Below are positions 16,721 through 25,866 of a DNA stretch of 64,000 bases, in pieces. The stretch is from Desulfonatronum thiosulfatophilum. GTDB lineage: Bacteria; Desulfobacterota; Desulfovibrionia; Desulfovibrionales; Desulfonatronaceae. The position numbers and the translations under genes were made by a program. The notes below the pieces were generated by a model. It had not been told where the DNA came from. It saw only the letters and a program-made list of their open reading frames with translations, and ran no database searches. The DNA is taken from positions 1-64,000 of the forward strand of contig NZ_FMXO01000009.1 of assembly GCF_900104215.1 (NCBI RefSeq), in the 5' to 3' direction. Every line of letters begins with the position of its first letter. Positions within the stretch are counted from its first letter, which is position 1.

Positions 16721-17596
16721 TCAGTACACCTTGCGCTGGGAAAAACCCTTGCCGATTACGTTGAGGGTGTTCTCCTCGATGGTGAAGGCATTGGGGTCTA
16801 TGGTGAAGATGATCTCCTCCAGGCGCTTGAGTTGCATGCTGTTGACCACCGTGAGCAGAATTTTCTTGCGCTTGCCGGTATAGGCTCCGCGGCCGTGGAT
16901 GAAGGTCGACCCGCGGTTGATGGTATTCAGAATTGACTTGGCCAGTTCGTCGGGTTTTTCAGAGACGATGAGCACCATCTTGCGCTGGTTGAACAGACCC
17001 AAGAAATAATCCATGACCATGGCGTTCACGAAAACCAGAAACACCGAATAGAGCACCTGTTCCAGGCCGATAAAGAAAAGGCTCCCGGAAAACAGGACCA
17101 TATTAAAGGCAAAGGAAAACTTCCCGATGCCGATGTTGAAGCGCTGATTCAGGTAGACGGATATGATGTCCAGTCCACCCAGGGAACCAAGGGACCGCAG
17201 GGCGATGCCCGCGCCCGCGCCCATGATGGCCCCGGCTGTCAATGCGGAAAGCAGGGCGTCCTCGATCACCAGCACCCATGGGATCAGGTCCATGAAAAGA
17301 CTGGTCAGCACGGTTCCGTAAAGGCTGTAGAAAAAAAAGCGACGGCTGACGTAGATCCATCCCAGAATGAAGATGGGCACGTTCAGGATCAGATACCAGA
17401 CCCCCGGGGGCAGCAATCCCAGGACATAATAAAGGATCAGGCCGGTCCCGGTCACGCCTCCGCTGATGAACTCCTGCGGAATGGCAACGGTCTTGGCCCC
17501 GAAGGAAAAGATCATCGCTCCCATGGTAATCAGCATCAGATTCCACGGTACGGTGAAGGCCAGTTTCGGAAATCCTGTTCTCCAGTTGCGAGCCAT
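16721..17596 (-). CDS. YitT-family membrane protein (DUF161-DUF2179)
   Basis: 291 residues starting at MARNWRTG; the longer upstream reading frame has implausible composition. Five to six membrane helices span roughly residues 15-185, with the conserved SGGVTGTGLILYYVLGL and GSLGGLDIISVYLNQR segments. A cytoplasmic DUF2179 domain (VLIVSEKPDELAKSI...RGAYTGKRKKILLTVV) follows. The transport or signalling role of the family is not settled. Confidence 0.85.
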   Translation of the reverse strand: MARNWRTGFPKLAFTVPWNLMLITMGAMIFSFGAKTVAIPQEFISGGVTGTGLILYYVLGLLPPGVWYLILNVPIFILGWIYVSRRFFFYSLYGTVLTSLFMDLIPWVLVIEDALLSALTAGAIMGAGAGIALRSLGSLGGLDIISVYLNQRFNIGIGKFSFAFNMVLFSGSLFFIGLEQVLYSVFLVFVNAMVMDYFLGLFNQRKMVLIVSEKPDELAKSILNTINRGSTFIHGRGAYTGKRKKILLTVVNSMQLKRLEEIIFTIDPNAFTIEENTLNVIGKGFSQRKVY

Positions 17597-17950
17597 GTGT
17601 CCTGCCTTTGCGCGGAACAGTTTTTGCTTTTTAAGGCTATCCGCGTCGCGTTTCTGATAAACCCGGAAAACGGGAAAGCGGCGCCATCCGCACCGTGGAA
17701 GAAACAGGCGGTGCGGTGGATGACTTTTTGGATGACAGGGGCTAAGTGGAAACACGTTGGAATCAGGTACAGCAACGATTCCTGTTCAGCACCTGAGGCT
17801 GTCCATGATGTCAGCGAGCAGTGCGAGACAGCCGAATCAAACAAGCCGGACCTCAGCGCGTAGTGCCGCAGCCTGGACTCCAGCAGCCCGCTGATGCGTC
17901 ATCCATAACCGGAGACCTTCTTCTCATCAACTCATTACAAGGATTGACAC
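17597..17950. other. Intergenic region upstream of glmS
   Basis: 354 bases between the divergent YitT-like gene and glmS. No glmS ribozyme or credible ORF was recognised. Confidence 0.5.
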
Positions 17951-19774
17951 ATGTGTGGAATCATCGGCTATGCCGGACACCGTCCTGCGGTTCCCGTTAT
18001 CATTGAGGGACTTAAACGCATGGAATACCGTGGCTACGACTCGGCCGGAGTAGCCTTTGCCCAGCAGAACGAACTTCAGGTCATCCGGGCCGAGGGAAAA
18101 CTGGGTGAACTGGAAAACCGCCTCAATGGACATGACGTTTTTCATGCCACTACGGCTATAGGCCACACCCGCTGGGCCACCCACGGCCTGCCCGTGGAAC
18201 GCAACGCCCATCCCCATTGCGACAGCTCCGGATGTCTGGCCTTGGTGCACAACGGAATCATCGAAAACTATCAATCTTTGCGTGAGATGCTCAAAAGCAA
18301 GGGGCGGACCTTCCTCTCGGATACCGATTCAGAAGTTTTGGTCCAACTCATCGCCGAACTCCGGACTCCGGGCACTTCCCTGCGTCAAGCCTTCAGCCAG
18401 GCCTTGAGCCGGGTCGAAGGCACCTATGCCGTGGCTTTGATCGACCTGGACGAACCGAATCGGATCTGGGCCGCGCGCAAATCGAGTCCGCTGCTGCTGG
18501 GCGTTGGCGTGGGCGAGAACTTCGTCGCCTCGGACATCCCCGCGTTCCTTGGCTATACCCGAGATGTAGTATTCCTGGAGGACAACGAGCTTGTAGAGCT
18601 GGATCCCTTTGCATGGCAGGTTTTCAATGCATCCACGCTGGAGCCGCTGGAAAAGAAGGTCAATCACATCACATGGGATTTCCAGTCCGCGCAAAAAGGC
18701 GGTTATCGCCATTTCATGCTCAAGGAGATCTTCGAACAGCCGACAGTGATCACGAATTGCCTGGCAGGACGGTTGGATCTCAAAAACCGGACCGTGTCTC
18801 TGCCCGAACTGGATGCTTTGGAAATTCCGGAACAGATCCAGATCGTGGCCTGCGGCACCTCCTACCATGCCGGACTCTGGGGGCAACACCTTCTGGAGTC
18901 CTGGGCGCAGATACCGGTACGCGTTGAAATCGCCTCGGAATTTCGCTACCGCAACCCCATCTTCAAATCCGAAGACATGATCCTGGCCATCAGTCAATCC
19001 GGGGAGACGGCGGACACCCTCGCCAGCATGCGCTTGGCCAAAGAACACGGAGTCAAGGTCCTGGGCCTGTGCAACGTGGTCGGCTCCAGTGTTGCCCGCG
19101 AAGCGGATACCACGATTCTTACCCAGGCCGGCCCGGAAATCAGCGTGGCCTCTACCAAGGCCATGTGCAGCCAGCTGATCCTGCTGACCCTGCTCGCCCT
19201 GTATTGGGGCCGGCGCAAGCAAACCCTGCCTGCGAACGTGGAATCATCAATTATTACAGGACTGCTCGACCTGCCCCAGATCCTTGAGGCTGAACTGCCG
19301 CTGTTGCGCAGCAGGGCCCAGGAACTGGCGCCTGCATACAGCACGGCCCGCAGCTTTTTCTATCTCGGCAGAGGCATGTCCTTTCCCCTGGCCCTGGAAG
19401 GCGCATTGAAACTGAAGGAAATCTCGTACATTCACGCCGAAGGCTACGCCGCAGGCGAAATGAAGCACGGCCCCATCGCCCTGATTGAACCGGAGTTTCC
19501 CACCTTCGCCCTGGCCCTGAACGACGCCCTGCTCCCCAAAACAGTTTCCAATTTGGTGGAAGTGCAGGCCCGCAACGGCAAAGTGATTGCCCTTTGTCAT
19601 TCAGGATTCGATCTGGAGGTGGACCACACCTGGGAAATTCCCAATGCCCAGGGCCCCCTGAGCACGTTCCTGGCGCTCCCCGCCCTGCAGCTCTTCGCCT
19701 ATGAAATGGCCGTCTACCTCGGCAAGGACGTGGACCAACCCCGAAATTTAGCAAAAAGTGTCACGGTCGAATGA
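17951..19774 (+). CDS. glmS: Glutamine--fructose-6-phosphate aminotransferase
   Basis: 607 residues, normal length. It makes glucosamine-6-phosphate for peptidoglycan and LPS. MCGIIGYAG has the N-terminal nucleophile Cys2, and GYDSAGVAF, HTRWATHG and HNGIIENY belong to the glutaminase domain. Two SIS domains follow (VACGTSYHAG, SQSGETADT, ASTKAMCSQ). The end DQPRNLAKSVTVE is the conserved stretch recognised by Tn7-type transposition, and the downstream 19 kb is full of accessory DNA. Confidence 0.97.
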   Translation: MCGIIGYAGHRPAVPVIIEGLKRMEYRGYDSAGVAFAQQNELQVIRAEGKLGELENRLNGHDVFHATTAIGHTRWATHGLPVERNAHPHCDSSGCLALVHNGIIENYQSLREMLKSKGRTFLSDTDSEVLVQLIAELRTPGTSLRQAFSQALSRVEGTYAVALIDLDEPNRIWAARKSSPLLLGVGVGENFVASDIPAFLGYTRDVVFLEDNELVELDPFAWQVFNASTLEPLEKKVNHITWDFQSAQKGGYRHFMLKEIFEQPTVITNCLAGRLDLKNRTVSLPELDALEIPEQIQIVACGTSYHAGLWGQHLLESWAQIPVRVEIASEFRYRNPIFKSEDMILAISQSGETADTLASMRLAKEHGVKVLGLCNVVGSSVAREADTTILTQAGPEISVASTKAMCSQLILLTLLALYWGRRKQTLPANVESSIITGLLDLPQILEAELPLLRSRAQELAPAYSTARSFFYLGRGMSFPLALEGALKLKEISYIHAEGYAAGEMKHGPIALIEPEFPTFALALNDALLPKTVSNLVEVQARNGKVIALCHSGFDLEVDHTWEIPNAQGPLSTFLALPALQLFAYEMAVYLGKDVDQPRNLAKSVTVE

Positions 19775-19852
19775 TATTTATTTGCTCGCCTGAGAAGAAG
19801 GAAGAAAAAACAACATTCTCGGTTCAACAAAGTGCTTTAGTGAGGATGATGC

Positions 19853-20230
19853 ATGGCGGACGACGCGCTCACAAGACTCGTGACCGCGCTCAGCGGGGTG
19901 GCCAAGGAAATCCGTCGGATCGAGACGGATGCGTTGGCGACCCTGCACGGGCGGGGGGACGATGCTTTCTACAGGAAGCGGATGCGGGAGAAGGCGGAGG
20001 TATTGCAGTACCTGCCCAAGACTATGGGATCTTTTGTGGAGCAGCTTCCGCTGGAGGAACGCGAGGAGATCAACTACCGCCTGGATAAATTCTCCATGAG
20101 CGCTTCCACCGCGCTCAAACTGGACAGCATTTTCTACATGTCCGCACTGCTCTATCCGGAAGACTACCGAGAAGGAGAGCCCAACGACCTGGAGCGGTTC
20201 ATATCTGAGCTGGAGCGGAGCCGGGAATAA
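19853..20230 (+). CDS. Hypothetical helical protein downstream of glmS
   Basis: 125 residues, largely helical and charged (about 45% D/E/K/R in stretches such as YRKRMREKAEVLQYLPKTM). The start ATG is 78 bases after glmS. A GAGGATGATGC segment precedes it. I do not recognise a family. Base composition is like that of the housekeeping genes, so it may mark the edge before the accessory region. Confidence 0.65.
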   Translation: MADDALTRLVTALSGVAKEIRRIETDALATLHGRGDDAFYRKRMREKAEVLQYLPKTMGSFVEQLPLEEREEINYRLDKFSMSASTALKLDSIFYMSALLYPEDYREGEPNDLERFISELERSRE

Positions 20231-20275
20231 GCGTTTGCCCTGTCAGGCTTATTCAGCCGCCCCTATTGCCGTTGG

Positions 20276-20916
20276 TGGTGAAAGATCTCGGGTTCCTTCT
20301 TGGCCATCTCCCACTCCGTGAATCCCACCTACGGATTCCTGGCCTCGATCCTGCCATATTCGAATGCCGATTGGGAAAAACTGTCGATCTTCCTGAACTT
20401 CCTGATTCCGAAGCTCCCCGCGCCCAAGGAAGAGGATCTCTCCCGGGGCATCCTGGAGGCCATCGACATGGACAGCTACCGCGTCGAGGTGAAAACCAGC
20501 CTTAAGATCGGCCTTCCGGATCAGGATGCCGAAATCGGACCCGTGCCCACCAGCGGCGGTCGCAAGCCGGAACCGGAGCTGGACCAACTGAGCAACATCA
20601 TCAAGACGTTCAACGACCAGTTCGGCAATATCGAATGGAAGGACGGCGACAAGATCCGCAAGGTCATCGCCGAGGAAATCCCGGCCAAGGTGGCCGCGGA
20701 TTCGGCCTACCAGAACGCCATGAAGAACAACGACAAAAAGACCGCCGGATCGAACACGACGCCGCGCTGCAACGCGTCATGATCGACCTCTTGTCCGACC
20801 ACACCGAACTGTTCAAACAGTTCAGCGATAACCCATCGTTCAAGAAATGGCTGGGCGACACAATTTTTGGTGTGACGTATCAAGAGAGCGCAAAGGAATA
20901 TGCGCCAATTTGTTAA
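20276..20916 (+). pseudogene. hsdR (type I restriction) C-terminal relic, frameshifted
   Basis: The first frame to 20782 and the second frame 20635-20916 together encode an HsdR-like C-terminus: LPYSNADWEKLSIFLNFLIPKLP, then DMDSYRVEVK, LDQLSNIIKTFNDQFGN and, after the shift, RIEHDAALQRVMIDLL and FKKWLGDTIFG. One missing C near 20748 joins NNDKKTA to RIEHDAAL. The N-terminal nuclease and helicase domains and the hsdM/hsdS partners are absent. Its terminal TAA falls in an attC-like site. Confidence 0.75.
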
Positions 20917-20980
20917 CAAGGCGCTGCACTCGGAAGGCAATTCCGCTGCGTTCCATTGCTGGCGAGCTTGACCGTTGGGT
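20912..20980 (+). other. attC-like recombination site 1
   Basis: The site starts GTTAAC and ends GTTGGGT, which fits the GTTRRRY R' box. Its middle contains CACTCGG and CGAGCTTG segments that can pair, around a GGCAATTCCGCTGCGTTCC loop shared with the site at 23466. The hsdR relic stop codon TAA is inside the left end, as in integron cassettes. Confidence 0.5.
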
Positions 20981-21000
20981 AGCATCCTGGATGCCCATCC

Positions 21001-21201
21001 ATGACAACAAGCATTGGATTAATCGGAATATTTATCCTCCTCGTTTTGGGAGGGGCGATTCTCCTGCGAGGATCCAACGGACAGAGATCGTTCGGATGGC
21101 TGAGAACCATTTATTCGATTCTCATTGCGGCGGTAATGGTTTTTGTCGTGTGGTTGGCAATCATGGTGATCGCGGTTGGTCCATCACTGCGTGGAATGTA
21201 A
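21001..21201 (+). CDS. Small two-helix membrane protein, cassette-like
   Basis: 66 residues. Two hydrophobic helices (about 4-23 and 35-58) are separated by a short polar loop RGSNGQRSFGW. It begins 20 bases after attC-like site 1 and its TAA stop lies in the start of the next attC-like site, the geometry of an integron gene cassette. No function can be named. Confidence 0.55.
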   Translation: MTTSIGLIGIFILLVLGGAILLRGSNGQRSFGWLRTIYSILIAAVMVFVVWLAIMVIAVGPSLRGM

Positions 21202-21256
21202 CGGAGCCGCATTCGAACTGCTTACTCCGGAATGCTGGGATTCAAGTCGGTTGAGG
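21197..21256 (+). other. attC-like recombination site 2
   Basis: The left end TGTAACGG contains the stop codon of the preceding ORF and the right end reads GTTGAGG. The centre has GCATTC and GAATGC arms that pair. Weaker than sites 1 and 4. Confidence 0.35.
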
Positions 21257-21642
21257 AAAAACGCATATCTTTCTGACGGTATTCGAACGATTGGGATAAA
21301 ATATGATTGCTTCCAGGTCAAATGTCGCTTAAAAGTTCCCGCAACAGGCTTATGTTCGGTTTCTCGAAGCCAGTACCGGAATTCGATATGCGCGATAACG
21401 ATTCGGGAGGGCACCGACCTTCAAGTCCTGCTCCCCATCGTCAAAAATGATCACGAATACGTTCATCTTTTAACTTTATGTCCCACAATGTTGTAAACGT
21501 ATGACTGCCGCATAAAGCTAACTTCAGCACAAAGTATAAAGCTGACCTCGGATTTAATAAGGATTTGATAGACATTTCTCAATTCACTGAAATACATGGC
21601 AAATCTGGACCATTTTTCAAAAAGTGCTTGTAAAATCAGTTG
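21257..21642. other. Stretch without a recognised gene
   Basis: About 390 bases between two attC-like sites. A 44-codon ORF from ATG 21322 is the only candidate and has no supporting features. It may be an ORF-less cassette. Confidence 0.4.
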
Positions 21643-21763
21643 GTGTTAAGGCCGGGAATTTGGAGGGGCGGATTTTTTGCGAGTCCCATATAAAAACACT
21701 GTTCCCGCGACGCTTCCGCGTCGCGGGAACGGGTCGGGGCTGACCGGCTTCGGCCCGTTATGC
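21643..21763 (+). other. Possible attC-like site 3 with a strong hairpin
   Basis: The left end TGTTAAGGCC is a rough complement of the right end GGCCCGTTATGC. Between them lies a perfect hairpin at 21701-21730 (13-bp GC-rich stem, TTCC loop). Length 121 bp resembles large attC sites, but the box match is only partial. The hairpin could instead be a terminator. Confidence 0.3.
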
Positions 21764-21783
21764 ATACTAAAGGATTATTAACA

Positions 21784-23472
21784 GTGATCGATCTTACTTA
21801 CCCAAACGTTCTGAATTTATTTCCGCAGCATTTAGCTCCGAGGCGCAACGAAAGTGCATCTTTTCTAATATGGTATTTCGAAAACTATCTTAGACTCGAT
21901 TCTCTTGAAGCTGTTGATTCTGTTTGTGATGAGAGTGGAGACAAAGGAATTGATGGTTTATATCTGAACTCTGATGCAAATACAATAGAAGTATATCAAA
22001 GTAAATTATTTCAAAAACCTAATCCTGATGTTGGAGACAAACTCCTTCGCGAATTTTGCGGAGCACTTTCACAGATATCAACCACAGAGGCCATTGATAA
22101 TTTGATAGCTACAGCAGGAGGTGCACAGGTTGCACTTCTTATCAATCGTTTAGGTTTAAAGCGGCATCTTTCAGAATATGAAATAAGAGGGTACTTTATT
22201 TGTAACGGCAATATTGATGCTAATGGAAAAGCATTTCTGCAATCTGCCCCACATATAACATTCATTGGTACGTCTCAACTTGAGACCACTTATGTTTCTT
22301 CTGGCCGGGACATACCTCCAACTCAATCAAAATATTTTGATATTTCAGGTTACGATGTCACAGAATATATAGTTGATCAACAACATAGAGCTGTTATTGC
22401 ACCAATCAAAGCAAAAGAGCTTGTGACAATGGAAGGAATTGCTAATCAGGCAATTTTTGCCTTTAATGTACGCGGCCCATTGGGTAAGACAGGAGTTAAC
22501 AAAGATATAGCAAAAAGCATTGCCGATCCAAACAAACATAAACTTTTCCCGCTTTTTCATAATGGCATTACGGTAGTCGCAGATTCTGTTTTGCGAACCA
22601 ATGAAACTATTGAAGCACAAAATTATTATGTCGTTAACGGTTGTCAAAGCTTGAATTCACTCTTTAATAATCAACGTCATTTAACTGATGAGCTACGTGT
22701 GCTCACTAAGTTTATTCAGGCTTCTCCTCAATCTCCACTTTCTGAAATGATTACTCGTTTTTCGAATAATCAAAATGGCGTAAAGGCTAGAGATTTTAAA
22801 TCCAACAATAATATCCAAATCAGATTACAAAATGAGTTTTCAGATATTTATGGTTCTGATTTTTTTTATGAAATAAAACGCGGAGAAGAATCCGGTGGGT
22901 CTGAAGTAATTACTAATGAAGTTGCTGGTCAGTATCTTATGGCTTTTGATTTAAAAATTCCTTGGGCAACACATCGTAAATATCAGATCTTTGAAGAAAA
23001 ACATTCTGATTTATTTGGTCGTCCGAATGTGACAGCAGACAGAATTATGCTTTGCCATGTTATAGTAAAAGCATTTATCAGCCAGCAGCAACATATAAGC
23101 AACAAATTGTTTGCAAAGTATGATTTAACTAAATTTTTTATCCTTTATGTTTTACGCTTACTTTTTGAAGGAAGTGATGGCAATTCAATTGAAATTTTAA
23201 AATCTCCCGAAAAATTTGTTAGAGTTCCAAAACATCGGTCTTGTTTTTCCGCTGCTATCTGCAAATTGCTGGCTGAAATAATCACTGATTTGAATGCTGA
23301 AATAGATCAGCTCGGAGAGGATTTTGATTATCGCGGTAAATTAAGAGACGAAAAGTGGTGCAAGGAATTAGCGTATGAAATCGCAGCCACTCATTTGAAA
23401 CTAGTTGTGAGAAACAGAATGGAATCATTTATTACTCTATACAACAAAGAAGTTGCACAACAACCGCATTAA
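21784..23472 (+). CDS. AIPR-family abortive-infection phage resistance protein
   Basis: 562 residues from a GTG preceded by AAAGGA; an ATG at 21760 would add eight residues. The AIPR family signature is clear in the middle: FNVRGPLGKTGVNKDIAKSI, LFPLFHNGITVVADS, YYVVNGCQSLNSLF and FSNNQNGVKARDFKSNN. The N-terminus has a PD-(D/E)xK-like nuclease pattern (GDKGIDGLYL, then IEVYQSKLF). The gene is markedly more AT-rich than its neighbours, a sign of transfer. Its TAA stop lies in an attC-like site. An abortive anti-phage role is inferred from the family; no partner gene is present. Confidence 0.88.
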   Translation: MIDLTYPNVLNLFPQHLAPRRNESASFLIWYFENYLRLDSLEAVDSVCDESGDKGIDGLYLNSDANTIEVYQSKLFQKPNPDVGDKLLREFCGALSQISTTEAIDNLIATAGGAQVALLINRLGLKRHLSEYEIRGYFICNGNIDANGKAFLQSAPHITFIGTSQLETTYVSSGRDIPPTQSKYFDISGYDVTEYIVDQQHRAVIAPIKAKELVTMEGIANQAIFAFNVRGPLGKTGVNKDIAKSIADPNKHKLFPLFHNGITVVADSVLRTNETIEAQNYYVVNGCQSLNSLFNNQRHLTDELRVLTKFIQASPQSPLSEMITRFSNNQNGVKARDFKSNNNIQIRLQNEFSDIYGSDFFYEIKRGEESGGSEVITNEVAGQYLMAFDLKIPWATHRKYQIFEEKHSDLFGRPNVTADRIMLCHVIVKAFISQQQHISNKLFAKYDLTKFFILYVLRLLFEGSDGNSIEILKSPEKFVRVPKHRSCFSAAICKLLAEIITDLNAEIDQLGEDFDYRGKLRDEKWCKELAYEIAATHLKLVVRNRMESFITLYNKEVAQQPH

Positions 23473-23526
23473 GCCGGATTGCAATTCCGCTGCGCTTCAT
23501 TGCAACCGCTTATCAGCCCGTTGAGA
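23466..23526 (+). other. attC-like recombination site 4
   Basis: It begins at the AIPR stop codon (CATTAAGCC) and ends CGTTGAG. The middle GCAATTCCGCTGCGCTTCAT nearly repeats the centre of site 1 (GCAATTCCGCTGCGTTCCAT). Flanking arms GATTGCAA and TTGCAACC can pair. Confidence 0.5.
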
Positions 23527-23542
23527 AAACGACATTTTGATT

Positions 23543-23843
23543 TCAGGCATAATTGGCTGTGTGAAAGACCAAAACGACAAATTTATAGTCGCCGATCATG
23601 AATATGAGCGCCAGAAAGCAAAAAGAGTCACATTTGATCATTATTAAAGCCGATTCAAGCTCATCTGCGGCCCCTTTCGGGGTGCCGAATCCGATCAGTT
23701 TGCGCATGAGCAGACCAAGGTTGAATGCGGCAACATGAATCAGGTAGCGTTTCGGACGTTTTCAAGGCCGCGAAGCCAGACGCGCCGCATGCCTCCACGA
23801 TCCAGGGTATGCGCAAAGCTTCGTTCCACGAGCAAAAAAGCAA
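23543..23843 (-). pseudogene. DDE transposase C-terminal relic (IS4/IS1182-like)
   Basis: The minus strand encodes VERSFAHTLDRGGMRRVWL followed by RGLENV and, after a one-base shift near 23745, KRYLIHVAAFNLGLLMRKLI and GFGTPKGA. This is the typical end of IS1182-like transposases. It is cut at 23843 where the GGGGACAGG motif and the REP-associated transposase unit begin, and ends at a TGA at 23545. Confidence 0.7.
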
Positions 23844-23846
23844 AAA

Positions 23847-23866
23847 GGGGACAGGATAAATATGCT
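23847..23866 (+). repeat. REP-like motif, GGGGACAGGATAAATATGCT
   Basis: A 20-base sequence found again without mismatch at 32029-32048. It lies 69 bases upstream of the Y1 transposase gene, as REP sequences do around their cognate REP-associated transposases. Confidence 0.7.
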
Positions 23867-23934
23867 GGACAGGCGCGGATATTCACCTTTACGTTCTCTT
23901 TCACCTGCCAACTCAAGACCTCCCGGAGGAAAGC

Positions 23935-24861
23935 ATGGGACGCATAGCCAGATTTGTACGAGATGACCGACCTACCATCTATCACGTTATGTCCAGAACG
24001 GCCTTGGACGGCTTTCCGTTGCAGGACATCGAGAAGGACCGCCTCATGGCCATTGTGGCTAGGCTTTGCAAATTCTATTTCGTTGATTTGCTTGGGTTTT
24101 GCCTGATGGGCAATCATTTCCATCTGGTTGTCAGGATGCACACCGAGGAAGCGGCCACGGATGCGGAAATCGTGAAGCGGTTCAAAAAGCAGTTCGGCAA
24201 GGATGTCGAAATCATGCCGCATCAGGTGCAGGACTATCGGCGGCGGCTGGTCAATCTGGGTGCCTTCATGAAGGACATCAAGCAGGGTTTTACCCGGTAT
24301 TTCAACAAACGCAGGAACAGAAAAGGCTTTTTCTGGGGGGATCGGTTCAAGAGCGTGATCGTGCAGGAGGGGGCCAGTCTGGTCAATTTGCTGGCCTATG
24401 TGGACCTCAATCCCGTCCGGGCCGGTTTGGTGCAGAAGCCCGAGGACTACCGCTGGTCCGGCCTGGGATATCTGGTGCAGCGAGGAAACCGGGACGGCCT
24501 GCTTGACCTGGACCTGGGTTTGAAGGAGTGGAATGAGCTTGAGCCAAAGGAGATCGTCCGCAAATACCGGCAGTTCGTCTACGAAACCGGAGCCATGGAC
24601 ACCGGCAAAGGCAAGCAGCTCAATCCGGAAATTGTCAAACGCGAACGAAAAAAAGGCTACAAGCTAAGCCGCGCCGACGTCTTCCGCCATCGATGCCGAT
24701 ATTTTACCGATTCCGGCATCATCGGCTCCAAAGAGTTCGTGTCCGAGGTGTTCGACGGAGTAAAGCACCTTCTGGATTCCAAGAATGAGAGGAGGTTCAT
24801 GCCAGTCGGCGGGATGGATGGGGTGTACTCAATGAAACGGCTTGCGGCTGTTATCAGTTGA
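23935..24861 (+). CDS. REP-associated tyrosine transposase (RAYT, Y1/HUH)
   Basis: 308 residues. The HUH metal motif is in GNHFHLVVRM (about residue 60) and the catalytic tyrosine in KQGFTRYFNKRRNRKGFFWG, followed by LLAYVDLNPVRAGLV. The N-terminus MGRIARFVRDDRPTIYHVMSR is the family opening. Such enzymes act on REP/BIME palindromes and are domesticated relatives of IS200/IS605 TnpA. AGACCTCCCGGAGGAAAGC provides its ribosome site. A candidate substrate motif precedes it. Confidence 0.92.
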   Translation: MGRIARFVRDDRPTIYHVMSRTALDGFPLQDIEKDRLMAIVARLCKFYFVDLLGFCLMGNHFHLVVRMHTEEAATDAEIVKRFKKQFGKDVEIMPHQVQDYRRRLVNLGAFMKDIKQGFTRYFNKRRNRKGFFWGDRFKSVIVQEGASLVNLLAYVDLNPVRAGLVQKPEDYRWSGLGYLVQRGNRDGLLDLDLGLKEWNELEPKEIVRKYRQFVYETGAMDTGKGKQLNPEIVKRERKKGYKLSRADVFRHRCRYFTDSGIIGSKEFVSEVFDGVKHLLDSKNERRFMPVGGMDGVYSMKRLAAVIS

Positions 24862-24979
24862 TTTTATCTTGGAAGCGAGGTCACGACTCTCACCGCAGGT
24901 ATCGCAGATGTCCTCGGCGCCTCATTGACCAGGAAAAGGAGTCCGGTCTTATTTCATTTCGTTCAGTTAGGACGATTGC

Positions 24980-25096
24980 ATGGCCAGACCACTTCAGATT
25001 GAGTTTCCTGATGCCCTCTATCATGTAGGGGAACAAAAGGGGATTGGGCAAATGTGCTTGCTCGGGGGCGAAGCAAATTCATATACGGCATTCTGA
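24980..25096 (+). pseudogene. N-terminal relic of a second RAYT transposase
   Basis: The ATG opens MARPLQIEFPDALYHV, a hallmark beginning of REP-associated Y1 transposases. The frame then degenerates and stops after 38 codons, with no HUH motif. Confidence 0.65.
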
Positions 25097-25860
25097 GATG
25101 ATTTGGCTCTTGGCCATTGGCAGACAAATGTTCTCGAAAGAAGGTCAAGCAGTTATCCCTTACTGTTGCTGTTGCACGGATTTCGATCAGTGGAAACGGC
25201 AGAAACGACATTCAGGCAAAAGAAATTGGGCCGCAGGCATATCAAGAGCTTCGCCGGCGGCATCGCCCATATGTTTGCCTGTTCGGCCCAGCATTATGCC
25301 TGGCTGGCGTATCAGCACCAGGCGCCTTTGGTGACGATTGACCTCCTTGAGCTGCGAATCGAACCCGCGGAATTCGACATTGAAAGGAACCGGATTCTTG
25401 CCGGGATGTGTCGGAGAACGCTCCTTCGAAACGCCGGGCAACTGGCGCCTCCTGGCGCTGTGACCGCGGCGGTTCTCTCGCCCATTTCGGGATTGACGAC
25501 TATTCGGAGGACGGACGTTCCGTCTCGATTGGCAGGTCCGTTTTCACAGTGATCCTGAACGATGACCGAGGCAGGGAATGGCGTGTTGTCCAAGCTGGGG
25601 AGAGGACGCTGATCCAATCTTAACAGTCCGTTAAACTCCCAATGCTGCGTCGCTGCAAAAAAGCTCAAACTCTCACGTATTACTAACTACGCTTCGGCCT
25701 TTCACTTTTCTTGCTCCTTGCACTTGGGGTTTTTGAGCGGACTGCCGCCAAAGGGCTTTCAACACTCAGTAAAAGGGGCAGGTCCATCCAATTCGATTCC
25801 AGGCTTGGGAACCGAACAGACCAAGGGGGATCCAGGTTCATCCGCTTTTAGCGGTTTTTA
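25097..25860. other. Decayed region, no intact gene
   Basis: Short ORFs only. A block of about 55 bases at 25239-25293 (AAGAGCTTCG...TGCCTGTTCGGCCC) recurs with few differences at 33429-33484. A roughly 105-base stretch at 25641-25745 resembles 52212-52300. I cannot assign a product. Confidence 0.4.
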
Positions 25861-25866
25861 GCTCGC

